A stretch of 64,000 bases of DNA from Polytrichum commune. Taxonomy: Eukaryota > Streptophyta > Polytrichopsida > Polytrichales > Polytrichaceae. A program made the translations under genes and the position numbers. The notes under the pieces are model-generated. The model had not been told where the DNA came from and did not search any database. It saw only the letters and a list, made by a program, of their open reading frames with translations. The stretch is from contig OX485804.1 in the NCBI GenBank assembly GCA_950295325.1, forward strand, positions 6,262,001 through 6,326,000, given 5' to 3'. This document shows, in pieces, positions 1 to 9,978 of this stretch (its first letter is position 1; each line of letters opens with the position of its first letter).

Positions 1-410
1 TTTAGTGTCTTGGAAAAATGGAAATCCTTGATAAGTTAATGCACAAGCAACCAATCTCTGCGTAGCGGCATGTATGGGGTGCTACCAATAATATACATAG
101 TTGGAGAATGCCGGGCAGTTCGGGAAGTTTTGGAAGCCTGAGTGGCTAATTGCCGGTAGTCGCTACGAAGGGTCGGATTTTTCCCAATTCACATCGGCAA
201 GAGCCGGTCTTTTGTGAAATCAATCGGCCAATTGCCTATATTTTCATATTTTCATTGGCCAATATCCGATTAAATGGAATTCATATCAGCACTAATTGTT
301 TAAAAAATGTATGAAAAGTTATTAGAAATCATTTCGTAGTACAAAATCTTGAATAAGTGAAAAGAAAGGCATGTTCAAAACTTTAAATTTGAAGAGTTAA
401 TATCCTTGGC

Positions 411-470
411 AGGAATTGAACCTAGCAATGCCTTCACCGCTTGAAGGCCAAGGGTCCCCCAATTCTTCAT
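411..470 (-). repeat. Possible tRNA-derived SINE head (weak)
   Basis: Read on the minus strand, this stretch has a box A-like word (GGCCTTCAAGCGGTGAAGGC) followed by GGTTCAATTCC, which fits the RNA polymerase III box B consensus GGTTCRANTCC. The flanks CCTTGGC and GCCAAGG could pair like an acceptor stem. The distance between the boxes is too short for an intact tRNA and no anticodon arm can be drawn. A decayed SINE promoter or tRNA fragment is the best reading. Confidence 0.25.
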
Positions 471-933
471 AGAAGCATTTGGATTTGGTCATGAAAAGGT
501 TGCATAATTCAAAAAGTTTAAGGTTTAGGGTACTTCCTCCAGTGCATCATCAGATGTCCCAGACAAATAGCGCTCTGGATGCTTCCGGCTGAAATCCTGT
601 AACTCACAAGAAGAATCGGCTACATTTCCGGGACATTTTCTGGTCCATTGGCTAATTGCCGGAGGATTGAAATTACAGTTGGATTGCCATCCGATGGTTG
701 GAAATTTAGACCGGCCATGAGGGGAAATCCATTGGCTAATAATGAACTAGCCGTCGGTTTTCCCCGAACATAGGAATGCCCTTGAAAATTACGAAGTTCA
801 AAATGTAATATAACTAGCTAATTACACCACAACACATGACCACATGAGAGCATGACCACATGGCACACATGAACACAAAAAGGATCGCTAAATCGGGTAG
901 TAGTACTTTAATGCGGAAGTAGTTTCTTTTTGT

Positions 934-965
934 CCCCCCCCCCCCCCCCCCCCCACACACACACA
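934..965. repeat. Poly-C run followed by (AC)n
   Basis: A run of 21 C residues (934-954) runs straight into a short AC dinucleotide tract. Homopolymers of this length are prone to sequencing length error. Confidence 0.9.
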
Positions 966-2261
966 TGAGCATCATAAATATGGCTTTCTTGTTCAATAAT
1001 AGTAAGAACTCAGAGCAACACAAGGTTTTCTATATTAGACATAGTTCAAGCTCATATTTTGTTTGGTCAAAGTCTCAAAGATATTGTGAGATATTTATAT
1101 TAGTCTTTCTTTTAGGGATGTTGGAGCTCGTGTATTGTGTATTTTGAAGGGGTGGACGGATTTAGAGGCAAAGAGCACCTCTAAACTGGTGATCATCTAA
1201 GAATGCTTGGGAGCCTATTCTCCTATAGTGTAAGTCACCTTCAAATTGGTAATATGAGTTTAGATATACCTATCCGTATTGAGAACTTGTGGTCAAGCTC
1301 TCAATGCAATTCAACACGACTATTGTTTATGGTAGATATTGAGGGTCGCACCATTCACAAGCTTTTTCACATAAACAAAGAAAATCAAAATAACATTTGA
1401 ACATTCGTTTGTACCAACGCAAATGGGAGTCCATTCGTCTTTATCTTGATCATTTTTAACCAAGCTTCGAGGTAGGGGTACGTTTTTCCTTTCGGAAGGT
1501 GGGTTCCATTTTAGTAATATGTGTAACAAGTTTAGGGGATGTGTTTTATCAGTTTTGGTTGGGGGTGCTTTGTTTAGGTGTTTGGGGTTTTTTTAGTGAG
1601 GAGGGCATCCCTTAGTGTTTGGTTAATGTCTAGGTTTATTTTGTTAAGTATCAGGTAAGTGAGGTATTTGATGGCAGTTTGGTGGATGTGTTTCGTGAGT
1701 TTTATTTTTATTTTTTACTTCACATGTGGGTATCTTGAGGTTTTCTAGTGCTTTTAAATTGTTTGTAGATAGTACCACATAAACCTACCATGATGGCAAT
1801 AAGGGGTTTGACATTTCTTCCAATGGTTTTTAATGTTTGGATGAAAGGGGTTACATTTGTTGGATTCTTCTCTTATGGCAACGCCAGGAAATTAGTCTTG
1901 GCAATAAGTGAAATCTATGAGGGGCCATTCACGCTTGGGGTACTACTTTTGGGACAAGGGACTTAAGGACTCGGGATATTTGGGTACGTTTAGGGTATTT
2001 TTTGTATTTACTAAAAAATGGTATATTCCTCTACCCGAGGGAGTACTACTAGTAGCTAGCCCTAATATGCCTGGACTGATCAAGGCCTCCCGCGCGACTG
2101 TTGCCGCGCTCGTTGTTGTTCCGACTCAACAACGGCAACATTCTTCTTTGGCTCTCTTGCAAAGCTTCCTACCAACTTTCAATTTGAAGTTTGCCATCTC
2201 CCTCCTCGCAATCTCCCTCCTCTTAGGTTCCCTCCAATCTCTACTCTTTCAGATCATTTAA

Positions 2262-5200
2262 CCATGGCTATTCTCGGCAGATTTCGCATTGACAGTGCTG
2301 CACAATCATTGACAAAGGTGAGTACAAGGACATTAGGTTTTCATCATTACATTGTGTTTGTTGTTCAGTTATGTGGAAACATGTTTTTGTGATTCCTTTG
2401 TTTGTTTTCTGGAACTTATGCAAGTTATTCAATAACTCACTCTATGATGAAACCACATGTGCAGGTAAGGGGTAATGGCAACCTTCAAAACTCCCCAATG
2501 GTTTGAGACAACAAGGGGTATGTGCAACAATGGACTGGATGTGTTGAGGCTTTCAAATAGGGATGTCAGCAAGGAAGAGTTGGCACATGCATTTGGTCCA
2601 AAGTCCAGTAAGAATGGGTGGCGTTATGATCACCGCCTCACATCGGAAGCGACTAGAGAAGTTGAAGAATTGTATAGCAGAGTGACTTCCAAGAAGAAGA
2701 TTACTAACAATGAACTTACTCTACAGATTGCTAGGGGACTCCTTCTTGAGGGTAAGGGTGTTGAGGTCAACAGGGCAGCCTTTGCTACACATCTTCATTG
2801 TCACAGAGAGAAGGTATGCTTTGTGAAAGGAGGAAATACTGATAAGAGGCAACGTGAACAGGGGTCTAGTGGGGTCCTGTCACATCCCCTTAATGTCCCT
2901 GCTATTAGGTCTTCTGTTGTAGGTAGGGCGTCCTGTTCTACTCCCATTTCAGGGTTGCCACCATTTCCTATTAGAGCTCAATCCGAAGTTAGAATGGGTA
3001 GAGGGAAAATGACATTCGCAAAGGCTTTAACACCTCCAAATTGGTCGTTACTGGACATTGAGGACATGAGAGCCACATTGGCGAGTAAAAAGCAATTGTG
3101 TGCAAGTCTAAAAGAGAAGGCAGAGGTCCTCAAATTACAAGGAGAGGAAAAAAATACTGGGGCTCAAAGGAGTCAACTTTTGTTATCCCAACATGAAGCC
3201 ATTTACAATGCAGCATTGTCTGAGTTCAAGAAATCAAATGTTAAAGTTCTTGCAGCCAAGGCTCTTGTCCAGAACTTGGAGACCGGGCTTCAAGACCTTT
3301 TAGAAAAGAGGTATGCTTGTTTAGACATTGGGTACAGTGGCTCTGATATTAGGCAATTTGATTATGAAATTGGCCAAAAGAATGATGCGCTGAGGTTGGC
3401 TTCTGAGACCCTGAAGGAGTTAGAATGCCAGAAAGCTTGTGAAATGATGATTGAGAGGTATGCAACAGAGAAGCTTAGGGTTACCAGAGAAGAATCTGAT
3501 GCCCTACATGAAGGCCAAGGCTCAGACGGCAAGGAGTAGAGATCCATTTTGGTCACTATAAAGTCTTTGGAGTCCTTGCTTCCTACTTTTGAGCAGCAAA
3601 TTCTGAGAATGGAGAAGGGTGGAGGTGCAATCCTCTATCCACAGCCCCTTTCCTCACATCCGGACTCCCCAAAAGAGACAATTTCCATACTTAACCCTTG
3701 TCCTGTTTGCAATTTGTGGTATGAATGTCATGAGCATTTGGCAGCTAGTTGTGGACACACCTACCATCCATGGTGTTTTACAGAACATGCCAGAAATTCG
3801 CTAGCATGTTTAGTGCCTGACTGTGGAGAAGATTTTGACATCAAATGCCTCATAGCATGGGGAATAAGACCTTCTCATGGAGAACATGTCCGGACGCCTA
3901 CAAGTCTTGCCTTAAACAACATATCTCCTCAATCTGGTGAGCCCACTTTCTCTATCTTTGTTGTTTTTTATGTGTTCATTTCTTGTTTGGTTAAGTAAAT
4001 CACCTAAATTCCTTTGCAAACACGATGTAGTACTAATTACTTGCATTCATTTCTACTTATATCTTCTGGATGCTTTGGAGTCTTTGCAAGAGAAAGTCCT
4101 TTCCTTGTGTGCTTCATGCAAGAACATAAATTCCATTCCTGACATGAATGGAATGTTTATGGACTATGATGACTTCCTTGTAAGTCATGGGTGACTTCCG
4201 TGGGTGTAGGGTTAGGTCAAAGTAAAGTCTAAGGATGTATGGGGGTCCTTTAGCAATCCTTAGGAACTTTGTATACTCTTTGCCAATGGCACATAGTCCT
4301 TTAAGATTACTTGGTACTTCCGGATTATTACTTTAAATTTTCATAGACTACTTGCCTTGTAAGTACTTTTTTTTTTCCCTCCCCTCTCCATATTGAAGTC
4401 CTTCAAATGTCCTTCATCTTACCAAAACTACTTCAAAAATTCCTGAAGTTTCCTTGAGTGACATGTTGGGTTCCTATTTCATGGCAAATTACTTTCAAGA
4501 TTCATGACTTACTACTTTGAGCTTCAACAATCAAATCACCAGAATTGCTTACAACCAACAATTCAATGAACAATTGGTGATTTACTTCTACTTGTTGTAT
4601 TTGCAGATTTTGGGACTATTTCGGAACATGGAGCATCATGTTATGCTCCATCCAGCTCACCTTCGACTGCATCACCTCACTCCTTGGTGGGTGCTCATTT
4701 GCTTCGACTCCCCACATCTCATCGAACACCTGAGGAGTCACAAGAAGATTCCTTGGATGATTCACCTCATCTATCAAAAGATGAATCACCCAATAGTGTT
4801 ACGACCGGTCCACACATTGCTAAAAAACCTCTACAGCCTTGCAAGATATGCACCAAAAATCTAGCCAAAGTCTGCCTTCGGGTACCTAACCTCTCAATGT
4901 CAATTCAATTGAGTTTCACAATCAATGACCTTTGTAGTATCAATTTGAATTGTTTAGGCCATTAACATGATGTGTGGGTGGTTGCAGGATTGTGGACATG
5001 CAGATTTTTGTTTTGCATGTGTTCAAGGACTAACAACCTGTCCAACGTGTGATAGCACAATTAAAGGGTGGCACCTTCTACAAACCAACTCCCCTCATGT
5101 ACAACCCCTGGTCCTATCTTTGAAAGCAGCCTTTAATTCCAACATCACGTGCCACAATTCCAATGGGATGATTAGGAAAAATAAAAAAACAAGTGCTTCA

Positions 5201-5546
5201 ATGTTTAGAAACTGCAGGGGATGAATTTATTGTAGGTAACAGTTCTCTTGCTGATAGTGACGATGATAATGCAGGATTGGTGACCTGGGCTGCAAGTTTA
5301 GAGAAAGATCATGAAACCCAGGACAACAATCTAGAGTCGGAGCCCCAACTGACTACAACTGTGGATAATACAGTTGATGGTCTTGCTCTTCATGACGAGA
5401 GCCAAGCCACACAAGATGACAACATGAATTTCCCCCCAAAAAAGAAAAGAAATCCCACACAGCCTGCTCCTTTTCCAAGAGTTCAAACCAGGCTGCGAGG
5501 GTGTCCTGCTCCCATAAAAGGCAAAAAAATTGTGAAATTGTCTTAG
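2262..5546 (+). pseudogene. RING/coiled-coil protein gene with in-frame stop (paralog 1), probably mobile-element borne
   Basis: The coding frame starts at ATG 2475; ATG 2262 lies in a small upstream exon (donor near 2319, acceptor near 2466) whose frame ends soon after splicing, so it may be an upstream ORF. The frame from 2475 is open to a TAG at 3537-3539 and continues in the same frame to a donor at 3937. Further exons are 4607-4881 and one from about 4987; the final frame ends at 5546 after a frame change near 5217 that needs either another splice or a frameshift. Seen in order: an N-terminal domain (about residues 1-115), a Ser/Pro-rich linker, a long coiled coil (about 190-345), a Cys/His segment starting CPVC and containing CGHTYHPWC, a Ser/Pro/Asp-rich linker, a C3HC4-like RING (CKIC, DCGH, FCFAC, CPTC), and a basic PPKKKRNP stretch that could be a nuclear signal. 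RING domains usually mediate ubiquitin transfer; that role is inferred. The in-frame TAG argues for a decayed copy. A divergent paralog follows at 6163. I do not recognise a named family. Confidence 0.6.
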
Positions 5547-6162
5547 AGGTTTCTGATTCTCTTTTTTGGGTTTGGTAGGTTGTCCTATATTCTGGAATTT
5601 AGTCAATGTACATCAGCAAAACACAGTTTTGCCATTTGGTATTCTGTTCATAATGGAAAACCACTTTTTGGTTGTAGTCGAGTGTGTTGTGGTGGAATTC
5701 TGGATGTTTCATTTTGGATTCAAAGCACTGTCATTATTGCCTTTTAATTGCATCAATTGCCATAGGTACACCTCCTACCAGCCAAACTCCCTTGGTATCA
5801 TTTCAATTTATGAATGTGATCATTGTTGTTTAGTACTTCCATTTGCCTCATTGAAGTTCAAAAGACCCGATCATGTGGATTAGTCGAGTGAGTTGTACAT
5901 CTACACAATAACCATTATCATTCACATAATGTGCAGGTGTGGGATATAATCACTATTCTACATGCATAAGCATTTGAGATGACACTACTACTTCAGGTTC
6001 ATTTCTCTACCTGGTCTCTGAAATTTTGTGAGTTCTTGCATTGCTCTTCCTCTCCTAATTCACCATCCCCCTCCTCCTTAGCTCTCCCTCCCACTCCTCC
6101 TCTCCTGATTCACCTTCTCTCTTCTCCTTCTTGGCTTCCTTTCTCTACTATTGCAGGTCAAA

Positions 6163-7619
6163 ATGGTTGAGAGTGGTCGAGGTTCATTCGAGTGGTTTAG
6201 GGACCATGTGGGTCTTCCTGGTGTGGGATTGAATCCTAGGAAGGTTGATTTTGAGGGGCGAGATGGCTTGATTAGAGAGTGTGATAGTTTGTGAGGAGTT
6301 AGGGTTGGTCACAATGGATACCATTTCATGGACAAGGGTCCCAAGGAACTGCAGGAGAGGATTCTTAGTTTGTGGCCTGTGGTTTACCAGAGAGAATGGC
6401 CTAAAGCCAAAGAAATTGGCCTTTCCTTTGCAATTGGAGTCATGGCTGAGAGGAAAGGCACCTTAGTCAACTGGGCCTTATTTGCAGTTGTAGTTCAGGT
6501 GTCTGGTTTTAAAGCACATAAAAGGCCACATTCAGATTTTGTGACAATCATGTCTCCTACTTCCCCTGTCACAACAAACAAAAAAGGCAAGGGTTTAGCT
6601 CCTGTTACCTCTCCTGAGTTGGGAGCTTGTGAGGGGGTGGCTGATGTTCCTATTGCAGGTCAAAAGGGAGTGATTGAGGCTCCCATGCAATCCCCCAAAC
6701 CCTCAGTTGTATGTGAAGATCATGTTTGCAACATGAAGAAGGAAGCACTTGGGAAGAAGATAGAACTCCTTGTGAGGTTGCTGAGGGATAGAGATGCCTT
6801 TGTGATTGGGCTAAGGGCAGAAATAAAGCTTGTTCAAAGCAATCTTAGTCAGGTTGGCTATCAAACCTTGCAATGCAAGGAACGCCTTGAAGTGGCTAGA
6901 GGTCAGCAAACTGCTTGTGGACCTGAGGCTGATGCAGACTTCCACATTTTTTGTGCATTGGAGGTAAAGCATGCTCTTGATGAATTAGTCTCTCTTGTTG
7001 GACAAGGTGATACTCTTCAGAGGAACATAGACTCCATATAAGAAAGAATAGATTCTGAAGTCAACACCAAGAAAACCATTCAACATGATTACGTACCATG
7101 CCACTTTGGCACAGTACTATGTTGCAGATCAACTTATGATGTCTAAATCGTCATCTGCAGAAATCTTCAAGGATGCAACTAAAACTTCTGAGGTCCTCAA
7201 CCCTGCAGCAACAAATCCAGGTTTAATTTTACACTCACCCAATTCCACTAAACTATTGCTATTCTTACTTGATTGTAGTGTTGAATTGCCACTTGCCACT
7301 TGCTACTTGCTACTTGTTCTCATGTAAATTCTGATGCTGCAAATCTCCAGCAACTCTATCAACAACACCTGCTAGTACATGTAGAGTAGTTCTCATTTTT
7401 AGGTTCATATCTTTTATTCCTACCATTTATGAGCATTTGTTGTGATTATGCAGATCTGTGTGCAGTTGCCCCACCTCCATTACCAACAACAGGATTGTCA
7501 ATATTGAGTAATGTGGCATCCACTCCTACATCACTTCATGTATCCTCCTCTGGACCAGCATCAAGGACAAGACGCAGTTTGAAGATGGGGGCTTCCACCT
7601 CTACAACGATAACCCTATG
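6163..7619 (+). pseudogene. Divergent tandem paralog (paralog 2) of the upstream coiled-coil gene, broken
   Basis: The frame starts at ATG 6163 in a good initiation context after a pyrimidine-rich tract and CAG. It aligns by eye with the N-terminal domain of paralog 1: WFRDHVGLPGVGLNP against WFETTRGMCNNGLDV, and IGLSFAIGVMAERKG against LTLQIARGLLLEGKG, with matching spacing. A single TGA near 6292 interrupts an otherwise continuous frame that resumes with GVRVGHNGYHF and stays open to a TAA at about 7039. A Ser/Thr/Pro linker and a coiled coil (about 6735-7035) follow. A frame change near 7084 leads to further short coding-like pieces to 7619, the last probably a separate exon starting after the CAG near 7452. 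No RING or other zinc finger was found, so it may have lost the C-terminal modules or never had them. With at least two stops and a frame change it is unlikely to make a full protein. Function unknown. Confidence 0.55.
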
Positions 7620-8422
7620 AATTCTGAAGGTAAGTTTTTCCATTTGCACATTTGACACAGTCTTGGGGTGGTTTAGGTTTGTCTCAGTTTTGAGAGCTAT
7701 CATGTTTGTGGATATGCTATTCAATGCATAGTTTTGATACATTGGTAGTTACATAGAGAGGGATTACAGAATTGTTGGAATTGTTGGAATTGTTGGAATT
7801 GTATTCATGATGGAATTGTTGGAATTGTTGGCTTCCATATTTCTGTAAGTTTATGTTTCATATTTCTGAAGTTGTTTGGTGCGTTGGGTCACACCTGACT
7901 CTTCTTTTGCTTGCATGTACAGGAATGTGTTTGGAGGTATTCTAGGATGAAGTGCATTCACTTACCTCTACTATATGGGTAGTTATATTTACACTAGAAT
8001 TTGTAGACAATTTTTGAGGGATATTGTGGTCCAATCCTTAGTTGCAATGCTACAGAAGTGGGTATTGAGCCCAAACTGTGATGTGACAGGGCAATGCCCC
8101 AATTGTGGGGTCACTGATTTTTGGGAAGTGACCTTATTCACAATTTTTGCTATGAGTAATACAGTACTATTTTTGCTATGAGTCCATCGTATGATGTAGG
8201 TTAATTTTACTCATATGTTATGATGTCTACATGAAGTTGCACAGTACTTATTGTGAAATTTTAATGCGATTCATGTTTTTAAGATGACAAGAGCATGACA
8301 AACACCTAAACAAAAAACTGAATGATCGCCGGCACAATGTACATCCAACAATTCAAGGTAGTACTTCAAGGTAGTACTTCTTTGGATGCAGTGACCACAA
8401 AGAAATTACGAGCATCTATGAT
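7620..8422. other. Non-coding stretch with a short minisatellite
   Basis: No gene is seen. A nonamer close to GGAATTGTT is repeated at about 7770-7802 and again at 7811-7830. The word AAGGTAGTACTTC is directly repeated near 8355-8380. Confidence 0.5.
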
Positions 8423-8524
8423 TGTTAGATAGAGAATAGAGAGAATTGTGAGAGACACTCCAAGGTTGGGTGGAGAGCCTTTCTCACCAATCTCTGACTC
8501 TCCATTTCTAACATGGTATCAGAG
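8423..8524 (+). mobile_element. Short LTR end plus Met-tRNA primer-binding site (TRIM/SMART-like or copia relic)
   Basis: The segment 8423-8513 begins TGTTAGA and ends TCTAACA, a perfect 7-bp terminal inverted repeat with the TG...CA ends expected of an LTR. It is followed immediately by TGGTATCAGAG (8514-8524), the primer-binding site complementary to the 3' end of initiator Met tRNA that is standard for plant Ty1/copia and many TRIM elements. The putative LTR is only 91 bp, which fits miniature LTR elements better than autonomous copia. I could not find a second LTR copy or any gag/pol coding downstream, so this is probably a truncated element. Confidence 0.65.
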
Positions 8525-9978
8525 TGAATGGTTCAATAATCACTGACGATTTCTACAAGTATTTTAGAAGAGGATATGCAAGAAAAGTTGCCGATGTTTC
8601 AGAGTAAAATATGAAAGTAGTATTTCCCATGTATCAGAGGAGAATATGAAATCCAAGTTTATTGGACTAAAATGCATTATGAGTGATGGACAAGGAACAA
8701 TGCCCTTCTACCCACAAACAAAGACCGAACGATATGGTAAATACATACTGTTGGTTGGGAAACAAGTAGTATCGATTCGTGGAGAGCACCTTATTCAACT
8801 ATCACATTTACCTAGAAGTGGGAAGGGGGCAGATCTGCTTCAGAAGGTGGATTTGCAAGAGTTACCTTAATCCTTCACAAACCAATACTAAGTTATCACA
8901 TTTAAATGACCCATCAAAGTGATGTTGTCACCCCTAGATTAGTTGGTAAATAAGTGCACAAAAAAACTCAAGGTCAATACAGGGTACACCTTAACCTCCA
9001 TAATGGCATCCTCCGTAATGTCTTTTCCTCTCATATACCTCGAAATGAGTGGTAACATATGTTAGCTCAGTTTCAATCTCCTTCCTTGTTGTCACGTTTG
9101 CCTCCCATATATCACATGTTTTGACATTAAAAGGATTCACCAAAGAATTACAATCACATGCTTGCACCAATCACATTGAATATTTAAAGCTCAAATGAGA
9201 TAGTGAGTTTTGGAACACAAGAAAAAATAATTCATACACCAAACATGTACTAATTGATACACCAATTCACTGTACTAATTGATACAACAATTTTGATCCC
9301 ACAAGGTGCTCGTTACCAACAACAAAGCAGGATCGGCAAGCATGATGTCCGTAGTGTCAGAATTTTTACAACAATTGAGAAGATGATGTACAAGACACAT
9401 CATAAGCTGCAACAATGTGGTAAGTTACAAGGAACATAACTTGCCTGGTGAACAATTCTCCAATACTTTATTGCCAAGTGCATAACTAAATTACATTCCA
9501 AAGATTTCCTAGCCAATGTAAGAATCTGGTTATATACCAGATGTCCAATGAAGTACTCTTGAGCTAACATCTCTAATCGGAGATGTCCTTCATGGAGAAA
9601 ATGTAGATCAACTTCATGGCAGAACATTGAGTACTTCCACCCGCTGAACAAAAGTAATGGGATTCTCATACCAGAGCAAACGATCAATTCAATAGAGACT
9701 TGGCATATAAGAAACACCCTCATATAAAACTGCAACAAACTCCTAGAATTGAGAATGAATAACTACAAACACCTCATGGTCCCTCATATAATGAACCAAT
9801 GACCTACTACTCCTTGGGTATTTTACTACCACTGGTCAGTACTTCTATATTGGACAATTTCTTAGAGTGAAATTTTTCATCATTATACCCTAGACATCGG
9901 AAACATTGAACAGAAGTGGAAGAATAGATCAAATGTAAATGGGAAAACATAATCCTAGTGGAGTACTTACTTGGGTCC
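8525..9978. other. Non-coding interval between LTR relic and transposase-like gene
   Basis: No recognisable gene. It would include any internal remains of the LTR element at 8423 and, at its right end, the 3' flank of the minus-strand gene. A short direct repeat (GTACTAATTGATAC) occurs at about 9248 and 9272. An open frame at 8646-8870 has no recognised domain. Confidence 0.4.

Larger units (their letters stand above)
1..2261. other. Intergenic, repeat-derived DNA
   Basis: No credible gene is seen. Several short open frames exist, but their codon use is poor and none resembles a known domain. A word close to GGCTAATTGCCGG recurs around 145, 230 and 650, suggesting remnants of an old element. 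The stretch 1540-1720 is strongly depleted in C on the plus strand. The last 200 bases contain pyrimidine-rich sequence and could be the promoter and 5' leader of the gene that follows. An open frame at 1908-2261 runs through this leader and I do not regard it as coding. Confidence 0.45.

Noticed and set aside
411-470. Complete tRNA gene
   Set aside because: No anticodon arm can be formed and the A-B box distance is too short.
1908-2261. Plus-strand open frame of 117 codons ahead of the RING gene
   Set aside because: It ends where the leader exon begins, has no domain and looks like promoter/leader sequence.
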